From positions 1,178,001 through 1,242,000 of the forward strand of contig CAWGAJ010000001.1 in NCBI GenBank assembly GCA_963820545.1: a stretch of DNA of 64,000 bases, read 5' to 3'. Shown one piece after another: positions 38,407 through 47,973 of the stretch. This DNA comes from CAWGAJ01 sp963820545. Lineage in GTDB: Bacteria > Planctomycetota > Planctomycetia > Pirellulales > Thermoguttaceae. The position numbers were made by a program, and so were the translations under genes. Position 1 is the first letter of the stretch. Each line of letters begins with the position of its first letter. The notes under the pieces were generated by a model, which saw only the letters and a list, made by a program, of their open reading frames with translations, searched no databases and was not told the origin of the DNA.

Positions 38407-39255
38407 TTATCCGATCCACAATCCTTCCAACCGTACCTGGTAATGATCGCCATTGCGGCTGAGGTAGTTGATCAATCCGCTATGTCGCCATTGTAACATG
38501 CACATCCGCGGCTGGAAGAAGTACCGCAGGCCAATCCTAAGTTCGCAACGGGTTTCTTTCACCAATCCTTCATACCCCTCGGCAATGTAGTAGCCCAGAT
38601 CTTTATAACCCTTTTCTCGGGGGCCAAGCGGTCCGGTCACGCACCAGACGATCACTCCTGTGCGCTGATCGACCTCCGTTGCTATGCCACAATGAGTGAT
38701 CGGGCAACCGCACGATATGCCCAGCGGACGGCCGATCAGGGTGTCACCCACCTGGATATTCATCTCCCGCGTCAGCAGCGGATTGTGCGGCAGAATGATC
38801 TCCCGGGGGCCGGGATCCTCGGGAAAATGCTCCAGGTAAAAGTCGAATTCGCGGCCCAAATGGTCTTGCCAGGGTAACTTTTGTGTATCAGTCTTAACTC
38901 TACTTTGCGCAAGCGTCTGAAGCCCGCAGGTGCTGAATTTTTCATTGCCTGTACATTCACCGCAAGTCGGGGCTGTACTGCCACAGCCGCTCGGAGCATA
39001 AATCGGCAATCCAGATGCCGTTCTTTCAATCGCTTCATTTTCCCTGGCGCCGATGCTTGTGGATGCCATAGGTTGCCGGTCGCTTTTTGCTGCTGATATT
39101 GAAGACGCGGGATCGACCCGGCTTTTCGAAAGGTGAATGCAGCGCCGCAGCATTTCCGGAGTATTAGTCAAAGTCGCTTGAAATTCTTCGCAGGTGCGAT
39201 AGCCGCACATCCCGCAGTTCAGTCCCGGCAGCTTTACATCCAATGAATCGGCCAT
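38407..39255 (-). CDS. Fe-S cluster protein of the sulfate operon
   Basis: A 282-residue protein. The N-terminus has the 4Fe-4S domain with Cys14, Cys17, Cys22 and Cys39 (LNCGMCGYRTCEEF ... LRRC), as in RnfB and CdhE/AcsC-type proteins. Two more cysteine groups follow (SGCGSTAPTCGECTG and ISCGCPITHCGIATEVD). The C-terminal half (VIVWCVTGPLGPREKGYKDL) is a conserved domain of unknown role. It lies between the GTPase and cysT genes, on the same strand. A role in electron transfer or metallocofactor assembly linked to sulfate use is inferred only. Confidence 0.7.
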   Translation of the reverse strand: MADSLDVKLPGLNCGMCGYRTCEEFQATLTNTPEMLRRCIHLSKSRVDPASSISAAKSDRQPMASTSIGARENEAIERTASGLPIYAPSGCGSTAPTCGECTGNEKFSTCGLQTLAQSRVKTDTQKLPWQDHLGREFDFYLEHFPEDPGPREIILPHNPLLTREMNIQVGDTLIGRPLGISCGCPITHCGIATEVDQRTGVIVWCVTGPLGPREKGYKDLGYYIAEGYEGLVKETRCELRIGLRYFFQPRMCMLQWRHSGLINYLSRNGDHYQVRLEGLWIG

Positions 39256-39343
39256 CTTAAATTCCTTTCAATACTCCCCTTTCACATTCAGAGAGGATGA
39301 GGGTGAGGATAAATATTTTTTCGTTTAAACTTCAGTGTAATAT

Positions 39344-40045
39344 TCATTCACCGCGATAAAAAACTTGATTTTCCAATGCCCGCACAACGCCGAAGTGTGC
39401 CTGCCAGCCGATTTCTTTTTTGCCCACGCAGATCGTGCACGTACCCACCGGCGGATTACCTCGCAGGTAAAGCGGCCCATCGACTTCCGGAGTCTCCAGC
39501 ATGCAGGTCACCAGCGGATCAATGCCGATGCCGTGCAATGCGTTTACCTCGCGCACGAGAACCTGCGGGGCCACGTCTTGGATGCGTGCCCGGAACACCT
39601 CGCGCTCGGCCTGAGAGACCCGATCAATCTTGGTCACCACGGCAATGTCGGCCAGCGAGAGCATGGGCCCGACTTTAAGCGGCAGGTTCATCCCGCTGGT
39701 GGCCTCCAGCACGATCATTCCCAGCCCTCCGTCCACATACGGAGCGCACCGCAAACACAGTCCTGCTGTTTCCACCAGCAGCAAGTCGCTGTTGTTTTGT
39801 TCGGCCCAGCGCAGGGCGTCGCCGAGAATCATCACGTGGCAGTGATCAGGACAAAGTTCGCCCGTGTAGACCTTTTTCGTGGGAATGCCGAACTCCTCTT
39901 TCAGCAGTTCGTCTTCGTCGGCGTATTGCACGTCGAGTTTCACGAAGGCCGCGCGGTGACCGGCCCGCAATAGTTTGCGCGTCATGTGACGCAGCACCGA
40001 GGTCTTGCCCGTGGTGGCCGGGCCGGCACAAATTACCAGTCTCAT
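39344..40045 (-). CDS. G3E-like (HypB/CobW-type) GTPase
   Basis: ATG 40045 (MRLVICAGPATTGKTSVLRH) overlaps the stop of the ABC gene (ATGA). The 233 residues hold a P-loop GPATTGKTS, G3-type VETAGLCLRC and G4-type VVTKIDR. Cysteine pairs sit around the fold: CPDHCHVMILGD, CLRC, and CTICVGKKEIG near the C-terminus, suggesting metal binding. G3E GTPases (HypB, UreG, CobW) deliver metals to enzymes. Here it belongs to a three-gene insert in the sulfate operon; its client is unknown. Confidence 0.75.
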   Translation of the reverse strand: MRLVICAGPATTGKTSVLRHMTRKLLRAGHRAAFVKLDVQYADEDELLKEEFGIPTKKVYTGELCPDHCHVMILGDALRWAEQNNSDLLLVETAGLCLRCAPYVDGGLGMIVLEATSGMNLPLKVGPMLSLADIAVVTKIDRVSQAEREVFRARIQDVAPQVLVREVNALHGIGIDPLVTCMLETPEVDGPLYLRGNPPVGTCTICVGKKEIGWQAHFGVVRALENQVFYRGE

Positions 40046-40823
40046 GCCACTGCCTCCATCATGCCGGCCGTAAGGCGCAGTCCTTGACGGAGCCGATCGC
40101 GCAGCATGGAGAGCGTATCGTCCAAACGATTTACGTGGATCGATACCTCTCGCTCTTCTTCGCTGGTATGCAGCACCTGCATTACGCGGCCGTTTTGCAT
40201 CACGATACGGAAGTCGGACAGCAGTGCGATGCGCGGATCGTGGGTGACGAAAATAAAAATCTTCCGCCGCTGTCTGAGCAGTTGCACCGCGCACGTGCGG
40301 TGGATGCCGGCGTTTTCCACTTCATCCAGCAGCACCACTGGCGTGCTGCAAATAACCGTGGCGTCGGCAATCAACAGCGCCCGGGTCTGGCCGCCCGAAA
40401 GTTCCGTCATCCGATTATCCAGGTCTATCGGTTCGCCGGTCAACTGGTTGGCAAATTCAATGGCCTCATTCACCAATTGCCCAGCCTGACCGTTGCTAGC
40501 CCGCACGCGGCAGTGCGTAGTTAAAAACTGGCGTACCGGCATATCCGAGAGGAACGTGGTATGTTGCGTAATAAGGGCGATGGGATTCTGCGCCGGGTTG
40601 CAGCGAAAATCGGCGGGCGCAGGCGCGCCGTCGATCAGAATCCGCCGTGCGCTGGGCGTATCTCCGTCGGCGAACAATTCAATGTCGTTGATGAAAGTCG
40701 TCTTACCCGACCCGGTCGGACCGACGATGCTCACCACCTGTCCCATCCGTAGATCAATGCGCTCAAAGGTTCCTTGCGTCCATCCTTGCCATGTCCGCTG
40801 AGTATAGAAATCGTTTCAATCAT
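40042..40823 (-). CDS. Stand-alone ABC ATPase of the sulfate operon, possible 5' frameshift
   Basis: Soluble ABC ATPase without membrane domain. Walker A is VGPTGSGKTTFINDI, signature ELSGGQTRALLIADA, Walker B VVLLDEVENAGI, H-loop FVTHDPR. The open frame starts at ATG 40746, but QGWTQGTFERIDLR upstream in that frame looks coding, and ATG 40823 (MIETISILSG) in another frame is a plausible true start; the frames meet near 40797. LDEVENAG instead of the LDEPTNxLD-type sequence is unusual. It overlaps the GTPase gene by 4 bases. It does not replace CysA, which is present. Role unknown. Confidence 0.7.
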
Positions 40824-40906
40824 CGAAAGTTCCCTTCGTAAATAATTTTATAGGTTCCGTGTAAAGCCGCGACCATCGGGCGTGGTTTAAAACTATATTT
40901 TTCTAT

Positions 40907-42028
40907 CTACTGTTGTTTAATCATCTGATCGAAGATGCCGCCATCGTCGAAATGTTCGACCTGGGCCTTTTTCCATCCGCCGAACACGTCCTCGATCGTA
41001 AACAGTTCGATCTTAGGAAAGCGTTTCAGTAGTTCCTCCGACACATCCTTGGTATTGCGCGGCCGGTAATAATGTTTGGCCGCCAGTGTTTGGCCGACCG
41101 GAGAATAGAGATACTGTAGATAGGCTTCGGCCACCTTGCGCGTACCGTGTTTATCGGCAACGGCGTCCACCAGCGAAACCGAAGGCTCAGCCAGAATGCT
41201 CAACGAAGGCGCCACGATCTCGAATTTGTCGGGTCCCAATTCATTGATCGATAAAAAGGCCTCGTTTTCCCAGGCCAGTAGCACGTCGCCCATTTCGCGT
41301 TGTACAAAGGTCATGGTCGATCCGCGCGCGCCGGAATCCAGTACTGGCACGTGGGTGAAAAGTTCTTTGACAAACTCCCGGGCTTTTGCCTGGGCCTTGG
41401 CAACCTGTGCAGTGGCCTGGGGATCTTTCAGCTTGGCAAAATCGCCCAGTTCGCCTTTAAGTACATAGCCCCATGCTGCCAGATAGTTCCAGCGCGCCCC
41501 GCCCGAGGTCTTGGGATTCGGTGTGATGACCTTCACGTCGGGCTTGATCAAATCTCCCCAATCTTTAATCCCCTTGGGATTGCCTTTGCGCACTAAAAAA
41601 ACAATTGTCGAGGTGTAAGGGGCGCTATTATAAGGCAAACGCGCTTGCCAATTTTCCGGCAGCAGCTTCGCCTGCTTATAGATTGCATCAATATCGTATG
41701 CCAAGGCCAGTGTCACCACGTCGGCGCCCAGACCGTCGATGACCGCTCGCGCCTGTTTGCCTGAACCGGCGTGCGACTGTTTGATCTTCACAATCTGTCC
41801 CGTCTTTTTTTGCCACTCCTCGGCAAAGGCGGCATTAAATTCGCGGTACAACTCCCGCGTGGGATCATACGAAACATTCAGCATCTCCACTGTCGTGCTC
41901 GAGGCTGCGGCACTATTGCTTTGGGCCGTCTGATCGGCTTGCAGGTTATGCCCCGGCACGCAGAATCCCAACCACATCACCACCCCAACAACCACCAAGA
42001 AACTACGACACGTTTTTCCCCAGTACAT
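40907..42028 (-). CDS. Periplasmic sulfate-binding protein
   Basis: From ATG 42028 (AGGAGAA upstream) the product has 373 residues with signal peptide (FLVVVGVVMWLGFCVPGHNL). Both prokaryotic sulfate-binding signatures are clear: KIKQSHAGSGKQARAVIDGL near the N-terminus and NPKTSGGARWNYLAAWGY in the middle. It captures sulfate (or thiosulfate) for CysTWA. First gene of the operon; downstream come the ABC, GTPase and Fe-S genes, then cysT, cysW and cysA. A sigma-54 promoter lies 45 bases upstream. Confidence 0.92.
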   Translation of the reverse strand: MYWGKTCRSFLVVVGVVMWLGFCVPGHNLQADQTAQSNSAAASSTTVEMLNVSYDPTRELYREFNAAFAEEWQKKTGQIVKIKQSHAGSGKQARAVIDGLGADVVTLALAYDIDAIYKQAKLLPENWQARLPYNSAPYTSTIVFLVRKGNPKGIKDWGDLIKPDVKVITPNPKTSGGARWNYLAAWGYVLKGELGDFAKLKDPQATAQVAKAQAKAREFVKELFTHVPVLDSGARGSTMTFVQREMGDVLLAWENEAFLSINELGPDKFEIVAPSLSILAEPSVSLVDAVADKHGTRKVAEAYLQYLYSPVGQTLAAKHYYRPRNTKDVSEELLKRFPKIELFTIEDVFGGWKKAQVEHFDDGGIFDQMIKQQ

Positions 42029-42072
42029 TGCATTTCTCCTTATGTCTGGAATTGATTCAACACCTGTTAATT

Positions 42073-42088
42073 GGCAAGTCTTATGCCA
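42073..42088 (-). promoter_or_regulatory. Sigma-54 promoter of the sulfate operon
   Basis: On the minus strand, TGGCATAAGACTTGCC has GG and GC spaced exactly as -24/-12 elements (consensus TGGCAC-N5-TTGCA). Transcription would start about 12 bases past the GC, giving a leader of about 33 bases before the sbp ATG. The divergent neighbour encodes a sigma-54 activator. Confidence 0.72.
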
Positions 42089-42426
42089 GGCAGCCCGCAT
42101 ACGCTTTTTCTCGATGAATTCACTCGTTATCCCATTGATAACTATCTATATAATGTATTTTGCCTTTAATTTACTGTTAAATATGCTAGTTTAACCCGTA
42201 TTATTTGACATAATATCCGCGAAATATGATAATTGATTATTGTGCAGAGCGAAAAATTGCCTCTGATTTTCAGTGAGAATGTTCAACTAATTTCATTAGC
42301 CGGCGGTCAACGACCGCCGGAATGCGCGGCAATTACTAATGACATACATTGGGGTGAAAGTTGTACTTTCGCCACTGGGTGCCATTGGCTGCTTGTCAGC
42401 CAGTGTCGAATCGTGTGAATGCCTTT
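42089..42426. other. Divergent control region, A+T-rich
   Basis: About 340 bases between the sigma-54 promoter and the activator gene. Activator binding sites are expected but none can be picked with confidence. A dispersed hairpin GCCGGCGGTC / GACCGCCGGC lies at 42299-42320, identical to 1644-1665. Confidence 0.5.
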
Positions 42427-44004
42427 ATGGAAGAATTTCAAGCCGTTCTTTTAAGTGTTTGGCGCGAAGGGTGCCGCCATATCGAAATCACCCAATCCGC
42501 GGCTAATATTGCCGCGTTGCTTAAGGAGTGGATGCCGCTCAGGCAGCTTTGGGTGCGCCGATTGGATCAGCGCCGCTCAACTTTGGAAACAGTGGCCTTG
42601 GGTTTGACTGTGCCGGAAGAACCGCTTCAGCATATCCGCACGGTTTGCTCTGCCCCACAATTAAAAACGCTTTTAACCTGGTGTTCCCAAGGCGAAATCA
42701 TCCACTTCGGTCAAGAAACATCCAGCCAGGGCGAATTGCAGTTCCTCGTGCCCAACCAAAGCCAAGGCAACTTCTTGATCGGTCCCCTGGGCAAGCCCGA
42801 GGATCCATCCGGCGTACTGATTCTTTGTGCCGGTGCACGTCGCAGTTTTAGTTCGCGCCACGTGGCCTTGGCTGAGCGTCTGCTCGAACCTTTTTCTATT
42901 GCCTTGGAAAACGACCAGCGCCTGTGCGAAATGGCCGCCTTACGCGAGGCTGCCGAGGCCGATAATCGTTCGCTCTTGGCCCGCCTGGGACGCAAGCAAC
43001 TCGTCGATACGATTGTCGGGGCCGATACCGGCCTGCGATCCGTCATGGAGCGGGTAGAACTGGTGGCCCCGTCCGATGCCCCGGTATTGATTTTTGGCAA
43101 CACGGGAACGGGCAAAGAACTGATCGCCCGGGCGATTCACGTCCGTTCGCGCCGCGGAGCCGGACCGTTCAACCGGGTCAACTGCGGCGCCATTCCGCCC
43201 GAACTGATCGACTCCCAGCTTTTTGGCCACCAGCGCGGCGCATTTACCGGCGCCGTGGAAAGCCGCCGGGGCTGGTTCGAACAGGCCAACGGCGGCACTT
43301 TGTTTCTCGACGAAATCGGCGAACTGCCCCTGGCCGCGCAGGTGCGCATGTTGCGCATCTTGCAGGACGGCTGGATGGAACGCGTCGGGGCCGAGCAGCC
43401 CATCCAAGTCGACGTGCGCATCATTGCCGCCACCCACCGCGATCTGGCCGCCATGGTGGCCGAGGGCCGTTTTCGCGAAGACCTCTGGTATCGCATTGCC
43501 GTGTTTCCCATTGTCCTGCCCACCTTGCACGAGCGCCGCGAAGACGTTCCCCGGCTGGCAGCACATTTTGCCGAGCGCGCCGCCACGCGCTTCGGATTGG
43601 CCCCGGTCACGCCCAGCCCGCAAAACATGGAACTGTTGCTCTCCTATCCCTGGCCGGGCAATGTGCGCGAACTGGCCGCGGTCATCGATCGCGCTGCCAT
43701 CCTCGGCGAAGGCAAAACCTTGGAAGTGGCCAAGGCCCTGGGCGTGGCAACAACCCAGGCAATTCCCGCTGCTGAACCGGCCAAGACAAAATCCTCATCC
43801 GCGCCCGCGCCTACGCCTGGCTCTATCGAGCCGCTCAACTCTGCCATGCGTCGACACATCGAAACCGTCCTGGCCCAGACCCAGGGGCGCATCGAAGGCC
43901 TGCACGGCGCAGCCGTGTTACTAGAGATCAATCCGCATACGCTGCGGGCAAAGATGCGCAAACTCGGCATTGATTGGAAGCAGTTCCGCGTGCCGCGGAA
44001 CTAG
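42427..44004 (+). CDS. Sigma-54-dependent transcriptional activator
   Basis: The ATG at 42427 (MEEFQAVLLSVWREG) is preferred over an upstream TTG. Residues to about 190 form a GAF-like sensor domain (FLIGPLGKPEDPSGVLILCAG). The AAA+ domain follows: Walker A IFGNTGTGKELIARAIH, the sigma-54 contact loop GAFTGA, Walker B GGTLFLDEIGELP, and arginine finger region FREDLWYRI. The C-terminus is a Fis-type helix-turn-helix (LHGAAVLLEINPHTLRAKMRKLG). There is no receiver domain. It is divergent from the sulfate operon and most likely its activator. The signal bound by the GAF-like domain is unknown. Confidence 0.9.
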   Translation: MEEFQAVLLSVWREGCRHIEITQSAANIAALLKEWMPLRQLWVRRLDQRRSTLETVALGLTVPEEPLQHIRTVCSAPQLKTLLTWCSQGEIIHFGQETSSQGELQFLVPNQSQGNFLIGPLGKPEDPSGVLILCAGARRSFSSRHVALAERLLEPFSIALENDQRLCEMAALREAAEADNRSLLARLGRKQLVDTIVGADTGLRSVMERVELVAPSDAPVLIFGNTGTGKELIARAIHVRSRRGAGPFNRVNCGAIPPELIDSQLFGHQRGAFTGAVESRRGWFEQANGGTLFLDEIGELPLAAQVRMLRILQDGWMERVGAEQPIQVDVRIIAATHRDLAAMVAEGRFREDLWYRIAVFPIVLPTLHERREDVPRLAAHFAERAATRFGLAPVTPSPQNMELLLSYPWPGNVRELAAVIDRAAILGEGKTLEVAKALGVATTQAIPAAEPAKTKSSSAPAPTPGSIEPLNSAMRRHIETVLAQTQGRIEGLHGAAVLLEINPHTLRAKMRKLGIDWKQFRVPRN

Positions 44005-44970
44005 TGGGCAGTGGGCGGTGGACAGTGGGCGGTGGGAAGTGGGCAGTGGAACAAAAAGGGGACAGGCACCTGCGGAGCCAGTCCCCATTTTGCAAACCGA
44101 AGCAGTCCCCTTTTGTCGAGAAAGGGAATTGTTTGCCGGGGGTTTTGGAATTTTCGGTCTACTATAGGGAGTTCTTGTTTTTTTGACCAAAATGGGGTGG
44201 TGTAAGGGCTTGAAAAATAAGGAGTTATGACGACGGTTTTGCCCACTCTTAAGTAGTAGAAAAAAATGTTTTGCGTTTTGAGTGAAGCGGTGCGCGCAAG
44301 TGGCTTGCGAAATAGGTAGTTGGAATTTTCGCACGCAAAATTTATCAAAGGGAATTATTGGGGAAAAATGAATTAAGTCGCAAGTTGCTGGTTTAAAGTT
44401 TTTCTTTATTTGGAAATGGTTGGTAGATAAAGAGATGCAAAGGGCGCTGGGGGTAAACACACTACAAAAAAGTGCGCGCTAGTAAGTTTATCATCATTTG
44501 TTTTTTGTGGTTTTTTGATGATTTTTGTTCGAAATGTGATTTCTTGAAAATGGGTATTTGTTGGACGGGAGATACCCAGAGGTCGGAGGTCGGGGATCAG
44601 AGGTCAGAGGTCGGGGATCAGAGGTCAGGGGAAATAAAAAAGTGGGCGGTGGGCGGTGGGCGGCAAAAAGGATGAAGGATGAGGGATGAAGGATGAATGA
44701 ACTGAAAACCTCTTGTGCCTTTGGCACCTCGATAGCAAAAGCTATCGAGGCCACCCGCGGGGGGCAGCAACAAGGGTTCGGGGTTCAGGGTTCAGCAATA
44801 TCTACAACGCCTAGCGGTCAGAATTAAGGGGACGGCGGAAATATAAATTAGTGGGCAGTGGGCGGTGGAAAGTGGGTGGTGTACAATCGCCAGAAATACA
44901 CTACTAGGCGAGCCATCTGTGGCACTAGGCGGAGCCTGGGAACGAGGAGTATGAGTAGTAAGGAAGAAAA
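44005..44970. repeat. Repeat-filled intergenic region of about 960 bp
   Basis: No gene. From the start: AGTGGGC/GGTGGAC short-period repeats (44005-44048), a REP-like GGGGACAGGC ... GCCAGTCCCC hairpin at 44058-44086, A+T-rich DNA without features, GGTCGGAGGTCGGGGATCAG repeats (44579-44631), GGATGAA repeats (44670-44697), a perfect 10-bp hairpin CCTCGATAGC-AAAA-GCTATCGAGG at 44727-44750, GGTTCGGGGTTCAGGG, and GGAGCCTGGGAACGAGG just before the type IIG gene (a relative lies at 49310-49330). Confidence 0.7.
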
Positions 44971-47900
44971 ATGAACATCACTACAACTAAACCGAAGGAC
45001 CCGCTCAATCCGACACTGGAGGAAGCCGCTGGAATCATCAGCGGTTTAGTTCGTGACTTCGGCACAAACGAGAGATACTACCTCTCCGCGCCCTACCATG
45101 AAGCCGATGTTCGCAAGGACTTCATTGACAAATTTCTTATCGCGCTAGGCTGGGATGTAAATCATGATATCCAAAAGAATCCGTTTCAACAGGAGGTCAA
45201 AGTAGAGCGCAACGTGCAGGTAGCTACTGCACAGCGCCGGGCTGATTACGCTCTGGCATTGATTCCCCATTTTGATTCCCCCGTTCTCTATGTCGAAGCA
45301 AAAAAGCCCTGCGAAGACATTGCCACGGCCGACAACTACTTCCAAACTATCCGTTATGCGAACCAGCGCGGGCACGCAATAGGAATCCTCACGAGTTTCA
45401 ATCAGCTTCACGTTATCGATTGCCGCTTCCAAGCGAACATCGACACCGCAATTTCACGCGCCCTCAAAAAATACAGTTATACCGACTTTGAGGACCCCGA
45501 AAAATTCGCTGAGATTTTCTTCCTGATTTCCCGCCCCGCCATAACGGAAGGCTCTATTGATAGATACGCTGATACATTACCCAAACCCAAGGGAAGACCT
45601 GGCCAGAAAGCGTTTTTCCCAGTTGCCTACAAACAAATCGACGAACTGCTTCTGGAAACACTCGATGAGCACCGTCTCTTACTCGCCCGTGGTCTCAAGA
45701 ATAAGAACTCCCAACTTGACTCGGTTGCCTTGACGGAATTGACCCAACGTATCCTCGACCGTCTTGTCTTTATCCGTTTTCTGGAAGACAAGCTTATCGA
45801 ACCCAGTCCCATCATCCCTAAACTTGGCGAATCCTCGGGCCACACCGCTTGGGAGGATTTCCGGGCGATATGCCGACGCCTTGATAAGATTTACAACGGG
45901 ATCGTATTCAAGTATCACCCTACCCTTGATGTTCCAGATGGGCTGGCCATAGATGAAAAAACCTTCGCCGACATCCTCGACGCTTTCGACTATCACAAGT
46001 CCAAGTACCTTTTCAACGATATTCCGCTGCATATCCTTGGTTCGATCTATGAACGATTCCTTGGCAACGTTATTGTTGCTACCGCGAAGCGCGCCAATCT
46101 CGATCCAAAACCCGAAGTCCGCAAGGCGGGAGGAGTCTACTATACACCGAAGTACATCGTCGATTACATCGTACAAAACACCATTGGTAAACTCATCGAC
46201 GGAAAGACACCCGCACAGATCGCAAAAATGCGATTTGCCGATATCGCCTGCGGTTCCGGTTCCTTCCTGCTAGGCGCTTATGATTATCTTCTCAAGTACA
46301 TCCAACTTTGGTACAACGAAAATCCTAACAAAGCCCCCAAGGGATCTATTATCAAACGAGAGGGAGTCCTCCATCTCTCCCTTGAAGAAAAGGGGCGCAT
46401 CCTAACTGATAATATCTATGGCGTGGACATCGACCAGCAGGCCGTTGAAGTCTCTCAACTCTCCCTCTACCTGAAGCTTCTCGAAGAGGAAACTACCGCA
46501 TCCGCTAGGCAATATATGCTGGACTTCCACCGTCCCTTACTTCCTTCACTCGCCGACAACATCAAATGTGGCAACTCCCTCATTGGCCCAGACTACTTCT
46601 ATGGCATGCTGATTCCCGATATTGATGAATTAAAACGAGTCAATCCATTTGACTGGAAAAAGGGCTTCCCTAATGCCATGAAGGATGGAGGCTTTGACTG
46701 TGTCATTGGAAATCCACCATGGGGAAGCTTACTCACGCCGAGAGACAAATCCTATCTTTGCACAAGATATGTGAATCGAAAAGGAGAGGCGGAATCTCAT
46801 CTCTATTTTATTGAGGGCGGATTGAGGATGTTAAGAAGTGATGGATTGCTGGGTTTTATAACTCCAAACACATGGTTATCGGTTTTGAATTCAGAAGAAA
46901 TCCGGCGGTATCTTATTGATAAAGCTACCTTTTTGGAAATATCAGAGTTGTCAAAATACATTTTCGCTGATGCGCCCGATATTGTCCCCATCTTGTTATT
47001 CTTGAGAAAGCGGCTTTCAAAATCATCAACTTGTTTGATAAAAAGAAGCACTGTAATCAAGATTGATGCAAACAACTTTTCGTTAGCTCTAAAATCCTCG
47101 CTTATAAAACAATCGCGGTGGAATGAATGCTTTGCTTCAACAATTAATCTTGCACTAACAGACGATGTTCTGAGTGTTCTTCAGAAAGCAACTCAAAGTA
47201 GTGTACCACTTGAATCTATAGCGAAAGTTATATATGGAATAAAAACCGGAGACAATAATAAATATGTGTCTAAGCAACCAACTTCGCGCCATACGAAAAA
47301 GGCATTAAAAACCGGAGAAATTGGAAGGTATAGCCTTTGTTGGAAGGGATTTTATTTGTGGTGGTGTTCATCACTAGCAGGGTATCGTAATGATTCAGTT
47401 GAGATTCCAAAGATCGTTGTGCAGTATATTAGGAAGTTGAGTTTGCCTCGCCGTATAATTGCGGCGCTGGATGAAGAAGGGCGATATTACCCACTCAACA
47501 ATTACTCGTATATAATTCCGAATGATGGTGATTATTCGTTATCCTTCATCTTGGGTGTACTGAATTCAAGACTAATGAATTTCATTTTTGCCAATTCTTT
47601 TATTGACTACAACATTAAGCCTACATATTTAGCACGTTTACCTATTCACAAGATTGACTTCAATAGACAAAGTGATAAGAGCACGCACCTTCGGATTGCA
47701 AAACAAGTTGATTTGATGCTCAGTTTACACAAACATCTTGCAGCCGCAAAGACCGAAGTTGAGAAGAATCTCATCCAGCGCCAAATTGAAGCAATCGACC
47801 AACAGATCGACCAGATAGTCTATGAACTATATGGTTTAACCGGAGCGGAGATCAAGATCGTGGAAGAGGCCCTCGACAAGCCACCTCGTCAGGAAAGTCA

Positions 47901-47973
47901 AGAACGGAGGAAAGCCCCCAGGAAGAAACGTGCTACCACTGATAAGCCAAGGCAGAGACAAATTTTCGATTAA
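44971..47973 (+). CDS. Type IIG restriction-modification enzyme
   Basis: A single 1000-residue polypeptide combining all functions. The N-terminus (residues about 30-180) is a type I HsdR-like nuclease: ADYALALIPHFDSPVLYVEAKKP carries the D...ExK catalytic pattern. The gamma-class N6-adenine methyltransferase is central: motif I ADIACGSGSFLLGA and motif IV VIGNPPWG. The remainder (about residues 590-960) is a TaqI/Eco57I-like specificity domain. It would cut unmodified phage DNA while methylating its own. The 3' portion from about 46700 to 47700 is strikingly A+T-rich compared with the first half. It stands alone in repeat-rich DNA. Confidence 0.9.
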   Translation: MNITTTKPKDPLNPTLEEAAGIISGLVRDFGTNERYYLSAPYHEADVRKDFIDKFLIALGWDVNHDIQKNPFQQEVKVERNVQVATAQRRADYALALIPHFDSPVLYVEAKKPCEDIATADNYFQTIRYANQRGHAIGILTSFNQLHVIDCRFQANIDTAISRALKKYSYTDFEDPEKFAEIFFLISRPAITEGSIDRYADTLPKPKGRPGQKAFFPVAYKQIDELLLETLDEHRLLLARGLKNKNSQLDSVALTELTQRILDRLVFIRFLEDKLIEPSPIIPKLGESSGHTAWEDFRAICRRLDKIYNGIVFKYHPTLDVPDGLAIDEKTFADILDAFDYHKSKYLFNDIPLHILGSIYERFLGNVIVATAKRANLDPKPEVRKAGGVYYTPKYIVDYIVQNTIGKLIDGKTPAQIAKMRFADIACGSGSFLLGAYDYLLKYIQLWYNENPNKAPKGSIIKREGVLHLSLEEKGRILTDNIYGVDIDQQAVEVSQLSLYLKLLEEETTASARQYMLDFHRPLLPSLADNIKCGNSLIGPDYFYGMLIPDIDELKRVNPFDWKKGFPNAMKDGGFDCVIGNPPWGSLLTPRDKSYLCTRYVNRKGEAESHLYFIEGGLRMLRSDGLLGFITPNTWLSVLNSEEIRRYLIDKATFLEISELSKYIFADAPDIVPILLFLRKRLSKSSTCLIKRSTVIKIDANNFSLALKSSLIKQSRWNECFASTINLALTDDVLSVLQKATQSSVPLESIAKVIYGIKTGDNNKYVSKQPTSRHTKKALKTGEIGRYSLCWKGFYLWWCSSLAGYRNDSVEIPKIVVQYIRKLSLPRRIIAALDEEGRYYPLNNYSYIIPNDGDYSLSFILGVLNSRLMNFIFANSFIDYNIKPTYLARLPIHKIDFNRQSDKSTHLRIAKQVDLMLSLHKHLAAAKTEVEKNLIQRQIEAIDQQIDQIVYELYGLTGAEIKIVEEALDKPPRQESQERRKAPRKKRATTDKPRQRQIFD

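Noticed and set aside
42940..43623. 227-codon frame opposite the sigma-54 activator
   Set aside because: Complement of the AAA+ domain with periodic composition; no protein signature.
43921..44460. 179-codon minus-strand frame after the activator
   Set aside because: It runs through the short-period repeats and a REP-like hairpin and overlaps the end of the activator gene.
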